A DNA stretch of 64,000 bases from CBFGWV01 sp965652545 (GCA_965652545.1 CBFGWV010000001.1:26443-90442); one strand, 5' to 3'; counted from the stretch's first letter, positions 28,579-39,089 are shown. Made by a program: numbers and translations. The notes: a model not told the origin generated them from the sequence alone.

Positions 28579-29203
28579 GCCTGTCGTTGTACACCAGTCC
28601 GGCGAGAATGAACTGCGTGATCTCATCCAGCCGATGGCAGGGGTCGACACCTTGGCCGCATTCGTCCCAGGCCATCAGCATGGCCCCGCGCAAGGCCGCG
28701 GTGGCGCCGAAGACGAGATTCGGTATGGGGCGGCGGGGGAACAGCCCCGCTTCGATGCCCGCGCGGATCACCGGGTGGACGATCTCGGCATAGGCTTGCT
28801 CCAGCGACTGGAAGGCGGCAAATGTCTCGGCGTTGACGCTGCGGCGGAAGTCGTCGCGCAGGCAGTACATCACCACGCGGTGGTATTGCACGCCGCGCAT
28901 ATGACCGTCCCAGATGACGCGGATCATCGCTTTGAGCCGCTCCATGACCGGCAACTGCGGATCGACGGCACGCAGATCGGCGATGATCCCGGCGTGAAAG
29001 TCCAGCGACAGGCGGGCGTAGATTTCATCCTTGCTGGCGAAATGCTTGTACACCGTGCCTTTGCCGATGTCCGCCTCCCGCGCCACCTGCTCCACCGTCA
29101 CCGCTTGCCAGTCGTCGCGATTGAACAGTGCCAGCGCAGCCGCGAGGATGTCCTTCTCGCGACGCAGAAACTCGCGTTCACGGCGGCTGAGCTCGGCGGT
29201 CAT
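28571..29203 (-). CDS. TetR/AcrR-family transcriptional regulator
   Basis: About 210 residues. It begins MTAELSRREREFLRREKDIL with the TetR HTH (TVEQVAREADIGKGTVYKHF, about 37-57) and a helical ligand/dimerisation domain. I took the ATG at 29203, overlapping the efflux pump stop (ATGA). The upstream extension in the same frame is antisense-like and unsupported. As last gene of the RND operon it is likely its repressor. GACC-N3-GGTC palindromes at the operon promoter are candidate operators. Confidence 0.93.
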   Translation of the reverse strand: MTAELSRREREFLRREKDILAAALALFNRDDWQAVTVEQVAREADIGKGTVYKHFASKDEIYARLSLDFHAGIIADLRAVDPQLPVMERLKAMIRVIWDGHMRGVQYHRVVMYCLRDDFRRSVNAETFAAFQSLEQAYAEIVHPVIRAGIEAGLFPRRPIPNLVFGATAALRGAMLMAWDECGQGVDPCHRLDEITQFILAGLVYNDRQF

Positions 29204-32200
29204 CAAACCGGTCCTCCCACAGTGGGCGTCGAATCGGGCTCCGGTACGGCGTGTTCCGGTGCGGGCTTGCGGCTGAACATCCGTTCGCCCAGCACCAGCA
29301 TGCACGGGGTGAGGATGAGCGTCAGGGCCGTCGCAAAGGTCAGCCCACCGGCAATGGCGCTGGAGAGCTGGGTCCACCATTGGGTCGACGGCGCGCCGAC
29401 CGCGATATCACGGTTGACGAGGTCGATATTCACGGCCATGACCATGGGCATCAGGCCCAGTACGGTCGTGATCGCGGTCAGCAGCACCGGGCGCATGCGC
29501 TGTGCGGCACTGCGCAGGGCCGCCTCATAGGCCGCCATACCGTGACGGCGCAGGTCGTTGTAGGTATCGATCAACACGATATTGTTATTGACCACGATGC
29601 CGGCCAATGCAATGACGCCAATACCGCCCATGACGATGCCGAACGGCTGGCTGGCCGCCAGCAACCCGAGCAGCACACCGGCGGTGGACAGCACGATGGC
29701 GCTCATCACCAGCAAGGCTTGGTACACGCTGTTGAACTGTGTCACCAACAACACGAACATCACGAATATCGCCGTGATGAACGCCTTCATCAGGAAGGCC
29801 ATGGTCTCGCGCATGTCCTCGTCTTCACCCGTGAAGGTCACACTGGCGCCCTCGGGCAGGGGGTTCTCGGCCAGGGCGGCGCGCAGCGCGGTGACCTGAT
29901 CGTTCGGCAGCACACCCTCGGCCACATCGGAGGCGACGGTCAGCACGCGGCGGCCGTCGATGCGCTCGATCGTGCCGGTCTTGGGCGCCGGCAGGAACTC
30001 GACGAAGTTGGTGACTGGAATCGGGCCATTCTCCGTATTGACGCGCAACTGGTCCAATTGGTCCAGGTTGCGCTCGCCGTAGGGGAAGCGGACGCGGATG
30101 TCCACCTCGTCGTCGGTGTTGTCGGGGCGATAGCCGGCTACCCGGATGCCGTTGGTGACCAGTTGCACGGCTGAGCCCAAGGTCGCGACATCGGCGCCGT
30201 AACGGGCGGCCTTTTCGCGGTCGACCTCCAGCCGCCATTCGATGCCGGGCAGCGGACGGCTGTCCTCGGCATCGACGAACCCGCCGATCTCCTGCATCAG
30301 ACCGCGCAGGTGTACGACGGACGGCTCCAGCAGGGTCGGGTCGAACGCACTGACCTCCATCTGGACCGGTTTGCCGCCGGCCGGGCCGCTGTCGGGTTTG
30401 CGCGCCTCGATGATCACACCGGGAATCGCCGAAAGCCGCTCACGCAAGCTGCCGAGAATCTGGTCGGCCGGCCGCCGTACCCGCCAGCTGACGAAGTCCA
30501 ACTGGGCCACGCCGATGACATCCTCGCCAAGCTCGTTGGCCGGTCGGTTGAAGGTGCGTGAATAGACCGAATCGATCTCATCCTGATCGAGCAGATACTG
30601 CTCGATGTCCTTCATGATGGCGTCCTTTTCCCACACCGACAGGTCGCCGCGGGCGCGCACCTGGATTTGCGCAAACTCGGGCTCGACCTCCGGGAAGAAC
30701 TCCACACCGTGGCCGTAGTTGCCGTAGACCACATAGGTGCCCACCAACAGGGCCAGTGCGACCAGTAAGGTCATGCCAGGGCGTTTGAGCAGCCGCCCCA
30801 GACTGCGTATGTAAACTCCGGATGCGCCGGTCACCGCATTGAGATCGCCGCTTTCGGCGCGCAACATGGCGTCCAGCTGCTTGTGATGATCCTTGGTCGC
30901 CTTGCCGATGAAGCCGCCGAGCACGGGGATGAACACCAGCGCCATCGCCAGCGAGGCCGCCAGGGTGACCAGTACCGTGATCGGCAGGAATTTCATGAAC
31001 TGACCCACGACCCCGGGCCAGAACAGCAGCGGTATGAACACCGCCAGCGTGGTGACGGTGGAGGTGATGACCGGCCAGGCCATGCGCTTGCTGGCCGCCG
31101 AGAATGCGGCGCGCGGGGAGGCGCCCTCGGCCAGACGGCGGTCGGCGTACTCGGTGACGATGATGGCGCCGTCGACCAGCATGCCGACCACCAGGATGAG
31201 GCTGAACAAGGTCACGATATTGAGCGTGTAGCCCATCATCTGCAGCACCAGCACACCGGCGAGGAACGACCCGGGGATGGCCAGCCCGACCAGAATCGAC
31301 GAGCGCGGGCCGAGAGCGGCGATGATCACGATCATCACCAGCAAGATGGCGCTGATGACGTTGTTCTGCAGGTCGCCGAGCATCTCGCGGATCTCTTCGG
31401 ATTTGTCCTGCAGGAAATGCACCTTGACCGTCGACGGCCACTGGCGCTGGGCGGCCTGCACCATGGCGCGCACCTGGGCGACCGTCTCGATGATGTTCGC
31501 GCCGATGCGCTTTTTGATCTCCAGCGCGACAGCGGGTTGGCCGTCGATACGTGCGAAGCCCTCGGGGTCCTTGTAGGTGCGTCGGACCTGGGCGACGTCC
31601 TTGAAGGTCACCACGGTACTGCCGTTGATCTTCACCGGTAGCGACAGGATGTCGTCGATGTTCTCGATGATGCCGGGCACCTTCACGGTGAAGCGGCCGG
31701 CCCCGGTGTCCAGCGCGCCGGCGGCGACCAATTGGTTGTTGCGGGCCACCAGATTGAACAAATCGTCGTAGCGCACACCGTAGGTCTCCATGACCTGGGG
31801 CTCGACGATGATTTCCATCAACTCCTCACGGTCGCCGCCGATGTCCACCTCCAGCACACCGGGCAAGGCTTCGATGTTGTCCTGAAGCTCGCGCGCGATG
31901 GCCACCAGAGTGCGTTCGGGCACCGGCCCGGACAGTGTCACCGTCAGCACCGGGAACAACGCGACGTTGACCTCCTGCACCCGCGGCTCGTCGGTGTCGT
32001 CGGGTAGTTCGGCTTTGGCGATGTCCACCTTCTCGCGCACGTCGGTGAGTGCCTTGTCGGCATCGAAACCCGCGTCGAACTCCATCAGCACCGAGGCATA
32101 GCCCTCACCGGCATTGCCGGTGAGCTCCTTGAGCCCCTCCAGCCCCTGGAGCTCTTTCTCCATGGGACGCACCAGCAGTCGCTCGGCGTCCTCGGGCGAG

Positions 32201-32364
32201 ATGCCCTCGTAGGTCATCGAGACATAGATGATGGGGATGGCGACATCCGGCTCCGCTTCTTTGGGGATCGTCAGATACGCCGAGGTGCCCGCGATGAGCA
32301 GGAACACGAACACCAGTATCGCGGTGCGGGTGCGGTCGAATGCCGCGTCGATGATGCTGTGCAT
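29203..32364 (-). CDS. RND efflux transporter permease
   Basis: The 1053-residue inner-membrane pump starts MHSIIDAAFDRTRTAILVFV. It has twelve transmembrane helices in the RND 1+5+1+5 layout with two large periplasmic loops. Proton-relay Asp residues are in TM4 (LILVVGMLVDGAIIVTEYAD). MMGYTLNIVTLFSLI and GIVVNNNIVLIDTYNDL are family motifs. It works with the adaptor encoded just upstream and an outer-membrane channel that is not encoded here. The substrate class (drugs, dyes, fatty acids) cannot be told. Confidence 0.95.
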   Translation of the reverse strand: MHSIIDAAFDRTRTAILVFVFLLIAGTSAYLTIPKEAEPDVAIPIIYVSMTYEGISPEDAERLLVRPMEKELQGLEGLKELTGNAGEGYASVLMEFDAGFDADKALTDVREKVDIAKAELPDDTDEPRVQEVNVALFPVLTVTLSGPVPERTLVAIARELQDNIEALPGVLEVDIGGDREELMEIIVEPQVMETYGVRYDDLFNLVARNNQLVAAGALDTGAGRFTVKVPGIIENIDDILSLPVKINGSTVVTFKDVAQVRRTYKDPEGFARIDGQPAVALEIKKRIGANIIETVAQVRAMVQAAQRQWPSTVKVHFLQDKSEEIREMLGDLQNNVISAILLVMIVIIAALGPRSSILVGLAIPGSFLAGVLVLQMMGYTLNIVTLFSLILVVGMLVDGAIIVTEYADRRLAEGASPRAAFSAASKRMAWPVITSTVTTLAVFIPLLFWPGVVGQFMKFLPITVLVTLAASLAMALVFIPVLGGFIGKATKDHHKQLDAMLRAESGDLNAVTGASGVYIRSLGRLLKRPGMTLLVALALLVGTYVVYGNYGHGVEFFPEVEPEFAQIQVRARGDLSVWEKDAIMKDIEQYLLDQDEIDSVYSRTFNRPANELGEDVIGVAQLDFVSWRVRRPADQILGSLRERLSAIPGVIIEARKPDSGPAGGKPVQMEVSAFDPTLLEPSVVHLRGLMQEIGGFVDAEDSRPLPGIEWRLEVDREKAARYGADVATLGSAVQLVTNGIRVAGYRPDNTDDEVDIRVRFPYGERNLDQLDQLRVNTENGPIPVTNFVEFLPAPKTGTIERIDGRRVLTVASDVAEGVLPNDQVTALRAALAENPLPEGASVTFTGEDEDMRETMAFLMKAFITAIFVMFVLLVTQFNSVYQALLVMSAIVLSTAGVLLGLLAASQPFGIVMGGIGVIALAGIVVNNNIVLIDTYNDLRRHGMAAYEAALRSAAQRMRPVLLTAITTVLGLMPMVMAVNIDLVNRDIAVGAPSTQWWTQLSSAIAGGLTFATALTLILTPCMLVLGERMFSRKPAPEHAVPEPDSTPTVGGPV

Positions 32365-32367
32365 GGC

Positions 32368-33474
32368 TCAGCCGTCCTTGCCCGGCTCGGGGATCACGGT
32401 TTCGCCGGCGGCGACGAAGCCCTGCCCGGCGCTGATCACCCGCGGCGACTGCGGCAGCCCGCTGACCCACACGCCTTTGCCTCCCGAACGCACGATGCTT
32501 ACCGGATGAAAGGCCACTTGATCGTCACTGTTGACAGTCTTGACGCCGAGCACGCCGTCGGCATCGAGGCTGAGCAGGGCCGGCGAGATGAAGTGCGTCT
32601 GTACGGTTTCGATCGGGAACCTGAGCTCGGCGCTGACGCCGGCGGGGAGTCGGCCGTCGGCATTGGGGAGTTCGATCTCGACACGGAAGGTGCGCGTCTG
32701 CGGGTCGGATGTCCGCGCGATATACCGGATATGTCCGTCGACCTCTTCGCCGGTTGCCAGAATGACCCGCGCCGGCGCGTTCCGGTCGAGCTGTCCGACG
32801 GCGTTCTGGGGCACTTGCCCGCTGACGACCAACGGGTTCATGTCGACGATCGACAGCAACGCATCGCCGGCACGCACCGCCTCGCCCAGTTCGACATCGC
32901 GGCTCTCCAGCACCCCGTCGAAGGGCGCGCGGATCACCGTCCGTGCGATATCCAACTGCGCAGCGGCCAGTTCGGCCTTGGCCGACGCCAGCTCGGCGCG
33001 GGCGCGGGTCGACTCGACGGACGCTTGGAGACCACGGGCCCTGAGCGTCTCGGCGGCGGTAAGCTCTTCGGTGCGTTGCTCGACCAGGGCGCGGGCGCGT
33101 TCCAGCCGGGCCTCGCGGTCGTCCATGGCAAGCTCGACCAGCGCCTGGCCTTCGCGTACCCGGTCGCCGCGCTCGGCGAGCAGCTTGGCGATCTGGCCAT
33201 CGGTCTCCACTGTCAGCTCGGCGATACGGCTGGGCTCGGCCTGGCCTTGCACGGACAGCTCGCGGGTGATCATCTCGTCAGCCAGGGTGAGCACGCCGAC
33301 CCGCATCGGTTCGGGGGCGGGGGTTTCCGCCGGAGCGGCTTCGTTGACTGCGCCATCGGCATCGCGGGTCAGGTAGCCGCTGGCAAGCCAGGCGCCCGTG
33401 GCCAGCACCAGACCCGCTGAAAGCAATAGTGAGCGTGAGGACATCGGGGAAACCTCGATAGGACCTTTGGTCAT
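32368..33474 (-). CDS. RND efflux periplasmic adaptor (membrane fusion protein)
   Basis: About 368 residues: N-terminal membrane anchor or signal (SLLLSAGLVLATGAWLASGYL), lipoyl halves around a coiled-coil hairpin rich in Arg/Ala/Glu (RARALVEQRTEELTAAETLR), and a beta-barrel domain (RVILATGEEVDGHIRYIART). ATGs at 33492, 33474 and 33444 are in frame. The first overlaps a strong palindrome likely to be an operator, so I favour 33474 or 33444. The permease gene begins 3 nt downstream. It bridges the pump to an outer-membrane channel. Confidence 0.9.
   Translation of the reverse strand: MTKGPIEVSPMSSRSLLLSAGLVLATGAWLASGYLTRDADGAVNEAAPAETPAPEPMRVGVLTLADEMITRELSVQGQAEPSRIAELTVETDGQIAKLLAERGDRVREGQALVELAMDDREARLERARALVEQRTEELTAAETLRARGLQASVESTRARAELASAKAELAAAQLDIARTVIRAPFDGVLESRDVELGEAVRAGDALLSIVDMNPLVVSGQVPQNAVGQLDRNAPARVILATGEEVDGHIRYIARTSDPQTRTFRVEIELPNADGRLPAGVSAELRFPIETVQTHFISPALLSLDADGVLGVKTVNSDDQVAFHPVSIVRSGGKGVWVSGLPQSPRVISAGQGFVAAGETVIPEPGKDG
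33462..33472. promoter_or_regulatory. GACC-N3-GGTC palindrome, candidate TetR operator (site 1)
   Basis: GACCTTTGGTC is a perfect 4-bp inverted repeat with a 3-bp spacer. It lies 18 bp (centre to centre) from a second and longer palindrome with the same half-sites, at the head of the TetR-containing efflux operon. Confidence 0.45.
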
Positions 33475-33478
33475 GATG

Positions 33479-33491
33479 TGACCAGTGGTCA
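33479..33491. promoter_or_regulatory. TGACCA-G-TGGTCA palindrome, candidate TetR operator (site 2)
   Basis: This is a perfect 13-bp palindrome. TetR regulators typically bind short palindromes near their own operon's promoter. It overlaps the most upstream possible start codon of the adaptor gene, favouring a downstream translation start. A related sequence, TGACTGGTGGTCA (11/13 identical), occurs at 33595-33607 before argG. Confidence 0.6.
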
Positions 33492-33747
33492 TCCTGTCTT
33501 TGTCGCCAATCGTGTAAAAGAGGCGTTTGAAACGGGGGTATGCCGGGATATCGGTGTAATCCCCTGCATCCGTGCGTGACCGGCGGTACGATAATGACTG
33601 GTGGTCACGACGTCAACGTCAGCAGAGCGCTTGGCGTGGGACTGCCGGACAGCCTCTCAGGTTTCCTTGCGTGCGGGGCTTGATTACAGTAGCGCCTTGC
33701 GCCGCGTACAGGGGCGGGCGATTACCTATGGCGGGACTGACAAGCAC

Positions 33748-34956
<1,209 letters not shown>

Positions 34957-34963
34957 TCGTCCC

Positions 34964-34996
34964 ACACCGGGCGGGCCTCTGCGGCCCGCCCGGTGT
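34964..34996 (+). terminator. Strong hairpin after argG (no U-tract)
   Basis: A perfect 14-bp GC-rich stem (ACACCGGGCGGGCC paired with GGCCCGCCCGGTGT) with a 5-nt loop starts 7 nt after the argG stop. It lacks a T-run, so it may be an RNA-stabilising stem or an incomplete terminator rather than a classical one. Confidence 0.6.
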
Positions 34997-35050
34997 CGAT
35001 GGACGTAGCGGGTCCGTCCCGGGCCGCAACGGGCGCAGGGTGGAGGGGGC

Positions 35051-36100
35051 ATGTCACACCGGCTGTTGGCTATGCTGGCCGCCTGGGTTGCGCTATGTGG
35101 CACCGCTGTGGCCGAACCGCGCCAGCTCACGCTGCTCAATTGGTCGGAGTACCTCCCGGAGGCCCTGGTCCGCGGCTTCGAGTCGTCCCACGGCGTGACC
35201 GTGCGGCAAGTGTATTTCGAGACCGACGACCACCGCGATCGCATCATGGTGCAGTCCAACGGCCGCGGCTTCGATCTGGCATTGATCAACGGTGTACAGG
35301 TCGGGGCCTATCGCCGGCAGGGCTGGTTGGCACGCCTGGACACCGCGCGGATGCCCAATCTGGCCAACCTCCATGCCTGGGCCGTCGATGCCTATCCCGA
35401 AGCGCGCGGTGTTGCCGTGCCATTCACCTGGGGCACCATCGGCATCGCCTACCGGCGCGATCTGGTCAGCACGCCGCTGATGCATTGGCGGGACATCTTC
35501 GTACCGCAGCGTTCGCTCTCCGGCAGCATTCTGATGATCGACAACGCCAGAGAGACGGTCGCTGTGGCGCTCAAAGCCCTGGGGCATCCGGCCGACAGCG
35601 ACGACCTGGAGGCCATTCGCTCGGCGGGTGCCTTGTTACTGGAGCAACGCCGCCATGTCTGGCGCTACGGCTATATGACCATACACACCGACGATGCACC
35701 GCTGATCACCGGCCGGGTCCGTGCCGCCGTCGCCTATAGCGGCGATGGTGTGGTGTTGTCCGAGCGCGATGCGCGCATTGTCTACGTCGTCCCGGAGGAG
35801 GGCTCCCTGCTGTGGATGGATTTCCTCGCCGTGCTCAGCGCCGCTCCTGAACCGGAGCTGGCCGAGGCCTTCATCGACTACCTTCTGGGTGCCGGGCAGG
35901 CGGCCGCTGTGGCCAGCTATTCCCGCTATGCAACGCCCAATCGTGCCGCGGAAGACTTGTTGCCGGATGCGTTTCTCGGCGACCCGCGCATCTACCCACC
36001 TTTGCCTGTGCGGGAGCGCTCCGAGTGGTTGCGCGAATCCTCCCGTCCTGACGCGCAACGGCTGCGTAACCAAGTGTTCGCCGCCGCGCGCGGGGGGTAG
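35051..36100 (+). CDS. PotD/NspS-like periplasmic polyamine-binding protein
   Basis: The 349-residue exported protein has a signal peptide ending at AVAEP. It aligns by eye with PotD/PotF: LTLLNWSEYLPEALVRGFE (PotD NWTEYVP), VAVPFTWGTIGIAYRRDLV, and VPEEGSLLWMDFLAVLSAAPEPELAEAF, matching the PotD EGGIFWMDSLA block whose Trp and Asp grip the polyamine. No permease or ATPase genes adjoin. Instead the next gene, 2 nt away, is a membrane GGDEF-EAL protein. This is the Vibrio cholerae NspS/MbaA arrangement, in which the binding protein acts as a sensor rather than a transporter. Signalling role is inferred. Confidence 0.87.
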   Translation: MSHRLLAMLAAWVALCGTAVAEPRQLTLLNWSEYLPEALVRGFESSHGVTVRQVYFETDDHRDRIMVQSNGRGFDLALINGVQVGAYRRQGWLARLDTARMPNLANLHAWAVDAYPEARGVAVPFTWGTIGIAYRRDLVSTPLMHWRDIFVPQRSLSGSILMIDNARETVAVALKALGHPADSDDLEAIRSAGALLLEQRRHVWRYGYMTIHTDDAPLITGRVRAAVAYSGDGVVLSERDARIVYVVPEEGSLLWMDFLAVLSAAPEPELAEAFIDYLLGAGQAAAVASYSRYATPNRAAEDLLPDAFLGDPRIYPPLPVRERSEWLRESSRPDAQRLRNQVFAAARGG

Positions 36101-36102
36101 GC

Positions 36103-38589
36103 GTGCCCATGCGCCTGCAAAGTCGCATCATCCTGCTGGTGTTGCCGTTGATCGTAGTGCCCCTGCTTGCATTGGGCTGGATGGCGTTCAGCATGCTGCG
36201 TGACAAAGTGCTGGAGCGCGATCTGCGAGAGATGCGCAGCGTGGGTGACCAGATCGCCCGCAGTGCCACTGAGCGTATCGATGGCGCCGTGGCCAATCTG
36301 CGGCTCTTCGCCGGTGCGCCGTTGCTGAACTATTACCTTACGCAACCGCCCGCCGACCGTTATGCGGTGCTGCAGTTGTCGCTGCTCAGTCTGTTCGACA
36401 GCTATCGCGCGGTGTACCCCGATTACCTGGAAATCCGTCTGCTGTTGCCTGATGGGCGGGAGGACACGCGCTCAGCGCCGCCGGGGCTGGCCAATCACCG
36501 CGAGGACGAGTCCGGCGCCCCGTACTTTGCCCCGCTGCTGGCCAGCGCCTCGACACGGGTGTACTCCCAGGTCTACGACAATCCCGATACGGGTCGGCCG
36601 GCCTTGTTTCTCGGCCAGGTGCTGCGCCGGGTGCCGGCGGGTGCCGAGCCCTCGTCCGAGGCGCCGCAGTTGGCCGGTTTCCTGGCCCTCACCTACGACC
36701 TCCCCATGCTCGGCCAGCGGTTACCCTATACCCCGGCGGATCTCGGCTGGATAGCATTCAGCAACGACGCGGGCGATGTGCTCGCGGCGGCCGGCCGGTT
36801 GCCGTCCCCGCAGGACTGGGCATCGTTCCGGCGTACCCCACCGGCGAGTGAGCAGACTGCCGGTATCGATCGTGTGACGCTCAGCGGCAAGGCGTACTTT
36901 CGACTACGGGTGCCGGTGCATCCGGGTATCGAGCTGTGGATGGGGCGGTCGGTCGATGTCGTCGCCGGTGCCGGGCGGCAGCTAGCCCTGGCCGTCGCGC
37001 TGACGGTCCTGGCCGCAATCGTGATCAGCAGCGGCCTGCTGCTGTATGCGCTGAAGATGATGGTGTTGCGTCGCCTGGAGGCCCTCAGCCACGCGGTCGA
37101 GCGGTTCGGCATGCAAGGCCAAAGCACGCCATTGCAAACCGGCCCGGCCGATGAAATCGGCCAATTGGGGCATGCGCTAAATGCCATGACCGAAGGGTTG
37201 CAGCAATCCCGCGAGCGGGAGAATTTCCTTGCCTACCACGACAACCTGACCGGCCTGCCCAACGCACGCTTCGTACGCGAACACCTGGAACTGGGCCTGC
37301 GGGGCGTTCGCGAACGCGGACGCATGGTGGCGGTGCTGTTCCTCAACATTGACCAGTTCAAACGCATCAACGACAGCCTCGGCTATGAGGCCGGAGACAT
37401 GCTGGTGCGCGAGATCGCCGCGCGCCTGCGTGGGGTGGTCTACGGCGGTGGCGAGGACAGCAGCGTACTCGATGAGGTCAATGGCGGCTTGTTGGCCCGC
37501 TGGGCGGGAGATGAGTTCATCGTCGTGGCCGACGAGGCACACCAGGGACACGATGCCGAGCGGCTGGCCGGTCGGCTGCTGATGGCCTTCAAGCGGCCGT
37601 TCCAGATCCAAGGCGAGGAGTTGTTCGCGTCCGCGTGCGTCGGTATTGCCCTCTACCCACTGGATGGTCAGCAGGTCAATCATCTGATCAAGAACGCCGA
37701 CTTGGCCATGGACCACGCCAAGCGCAGCGGCCGTAGCAGCTTGCAGTTCTTCTCCGCCAGTATGAATACGGCGGTCCAAGCCCGCCTGCAGATGGAAAAG
37801 CGGCTGCGCCGCGCGCTCGAGCAGCAACGGCTGATGGTGTGCTACCAACCGGTAGTCGCTCTGGATAGCGGACGGATCACCGGCTGCGAGGCGCTGATGC
37901 GCTGGCGCGACGGTCAATTGGGCTGGGTCGACCCGGAGGTGTTCATCGCCGTCGCCGAGGAGTCCGAGCTCATCGTGCCGATGACCGAATGGCTATTGGA
38001 TACCGTCGGCCGTCAGCACGCGCAGTGGCGCGATGCCGGCCTGCCCGCGCCGCGTATCGCGGTGAACATCTCCGGCAGCCACTTTCAGCGTGCCGATGTG
38101 GCCGTGGCCGTGCGCCGCGCACTGGAGGCCACGGGCATGCGACCTGCCGAGCTGGAGCTGGAGCTGACCGAAACCACACTCGTCCAGGCGCCGGAGCGCG
38201 CCATTGCCATGCTGTCATCGCTGCAGCGCCTGGGTGTTCAGGTGGCGCTGGACGATTTCGGCACAGGCTACTCCTCGCTCGCCCAACTGCGGCGGTTTCC
38301 CATCAACCGTCTGAAGATCGACCGCAGCTTCCTGCGCCATCTGCCGGATGACCCGGACGCTGCGGTCATCGTCTCCACCATTCTGGCCATGGCGCGCAGC
38401 CTCAAACTCTCGGTGACCGCAGAGGGCGTGGAATCCAAGGCGCAGTTGGATTTCCTGCGCGGGGCGGGCTGTGAGTTCGGCCAGGGCTTTCTTTTCCAGC
38501 CCGCACTCGCCCCCGAAATCCTCGCGCGGATCCTGGCGCGCGGTGCGCAGTTGGACATCGATGTCGCAAACTCCAGGCAGGTATCGTGA
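36103..38589 (+). CDS. Membrane GGDEF-EAL c-di-GMP protein, MbaA-like
   Basis: 828 residues: TM1 (IILLVLPLIVVPLLALGWMAF), a periplasmic domain of about 260 residues, TM2 (LALAVALTVLAAIVISSGLLLYAL), HAMP (about 308-365), GGDEF domain with variant AGDEF at 468-472, and EAL domain with intact EALMRW at 596-601, VNISGSHF, ELTETTLVQ, LDDFGTGYSSL, LKIDRSF, AEGVES and GQGF. The EAL residues for metal and catalysis are all present, so it is probably a phosphodiesterase. The diguanylate cyclase half may be weak. Start is GTG 36103 or ATG 36109. The periplasmic domain likely reads the binding protein encoded upstream. Confidence 0.92.
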   Translation: MPMRLQSRIILLVLPLIVVPLLALGWMAFSMLRDKVLERDLREMRSVGDQIARSATERIDGAVANLRLFAGAPLLNYYLTQPPADRYAVLQLSLLSLFDSYRAVYPDYLEIRLLLPDGREDTRSAPPGLANHREDESGAPYFAPLLASASTRVYSQVYDNPDTGRPALFLGQVLRRVPAGAEPSSEAPQLAGFLALTYDLPMLGQRLPYTPADLGWIAFSNDAGDVLAAAGRLPSPQDWASFRRTPPASEQTAGIDRVTLSGKAYFRLRVPVHPGIELWMGRSVDVVAGAGRQLALAVALTVLAAIVISSGLLLYALKMMVLRRLEALSHAVERFGMQGQSTPLQTGPADEIGQLGHALNAMTEGLQQSRERENFLAYHDNLTGLPNARFVREHLELGLRGVRERGRMVAVLFLNIDQFKRINDSLGYEAGDMLVREIAARLRGVVYGGGEDSSVLDEVNGGLLARWAGDEFIVVADEAHQGHDAERLAGRLLMAFKRPFQIQGEELFASACVGIALYPLDGQQVNHLIKNADLAMDHAKRSGRSSLQFFSASMNTAVQARLQMEKRLRRALEQQRLMVCYQPVVALDSGRITGCEALMRWRDGQLGWVDPEVFIAVAEESELIVPMTEWLLDTVGRQHAQWRDAGLPAPRIAVNISGSHFQRADVAVAVRRALEATGMRPAELELELTETTLVQAPERAIAMLSSLQRLGVQVALDDFGTGYSSLAQLRRFPINRLKIDRSFLRHLPDDPDAAVIVSTILAMARSLKLSVTAEGVESKAQLDFLRGAGCEFGQGFLFQPALAPEILARILARGAQLDIDVANSRQVS

Positions 38590-39089
38590 CGACAGACCGG
38601 GTTCTTCGCTGTCACAGCGCAATGGGTGGCCAACTGGCCAGCCTGTTTTCCCGCGCCGGCTTGCCGCTGGCGCAAGTGGCCGACGATGCGTCCATCCCCG
38701 GCACCTTTTGGGGTGCGCCCGAGGCTGGGCTCAAGGACGGTGTGCTGTGGTTCCGGGCCGATACGCCCGTGCATTCGGTGTTGCATGAGGGTTGTCATTA
38801 CCTGTGCATGAGTCCGGCGCGCCGGGCTGCGCTGGACACCAATGCCGGCGGGTCCGTACTGGAGGAATGTGCGGTGTGTTACTTGCAGATTGTGCTGGCC
38901 GATCAGCTGCCCGACGTCGGTCGGGAGCGGTTGCTCAGCGATATGGACGACTGGGGCTACTCGTTTCGCTTAGGCTCGGCGCGCGCCTGGTTTGAGGACG
39001 ATGCGCACGACGCTCGCCAGTGGTTGTCGACGCACGGGCTCATTGACGCTGACGGCCGGGTACGGTTGGTTGCACGCGGCGCGGCCTGA
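38586..39089 (+). CDS. Uncharacterised protein with HExxH motif
   Basis: A 167-residue soluble protein starting at GTG 38586, overlapping the GGDEF-EAL stop by 4 nt. It contains H67-E68-G-C-H71 in SVLHEGCHYLCMS and an acidic helix 22 residues later (SVLEECAVCYLQ, E93/E94), the spacing expected for a gluzincin-type zinc site. Four Cys residues cluster around the site. No signal peptide. I do not recognise a named family. Peptidase activity is inference from the motif only. Confidence 0.8.
   Translation: MTTDRVLRCHSAMGGQLASLFSRAGLPLAQVADDASIPGTFWGAPEAGLKDGVLWFRADTPVHSVLHEGCHYLCMSPARRAALDTNAGGSVLEECAVCYLQIVLADQLPDVGRERLLSDMDDWGYSFRLGSARAWFEDDAHDARQWLSTHGLIDADGRVRLVARGAA

Noticed and set aside
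34964..34996. Classical rho-independent terminator after argG
   Set aside because: Stem is perfect but the T-run is absent, so it is listed as a hairpin with reduced confidence.
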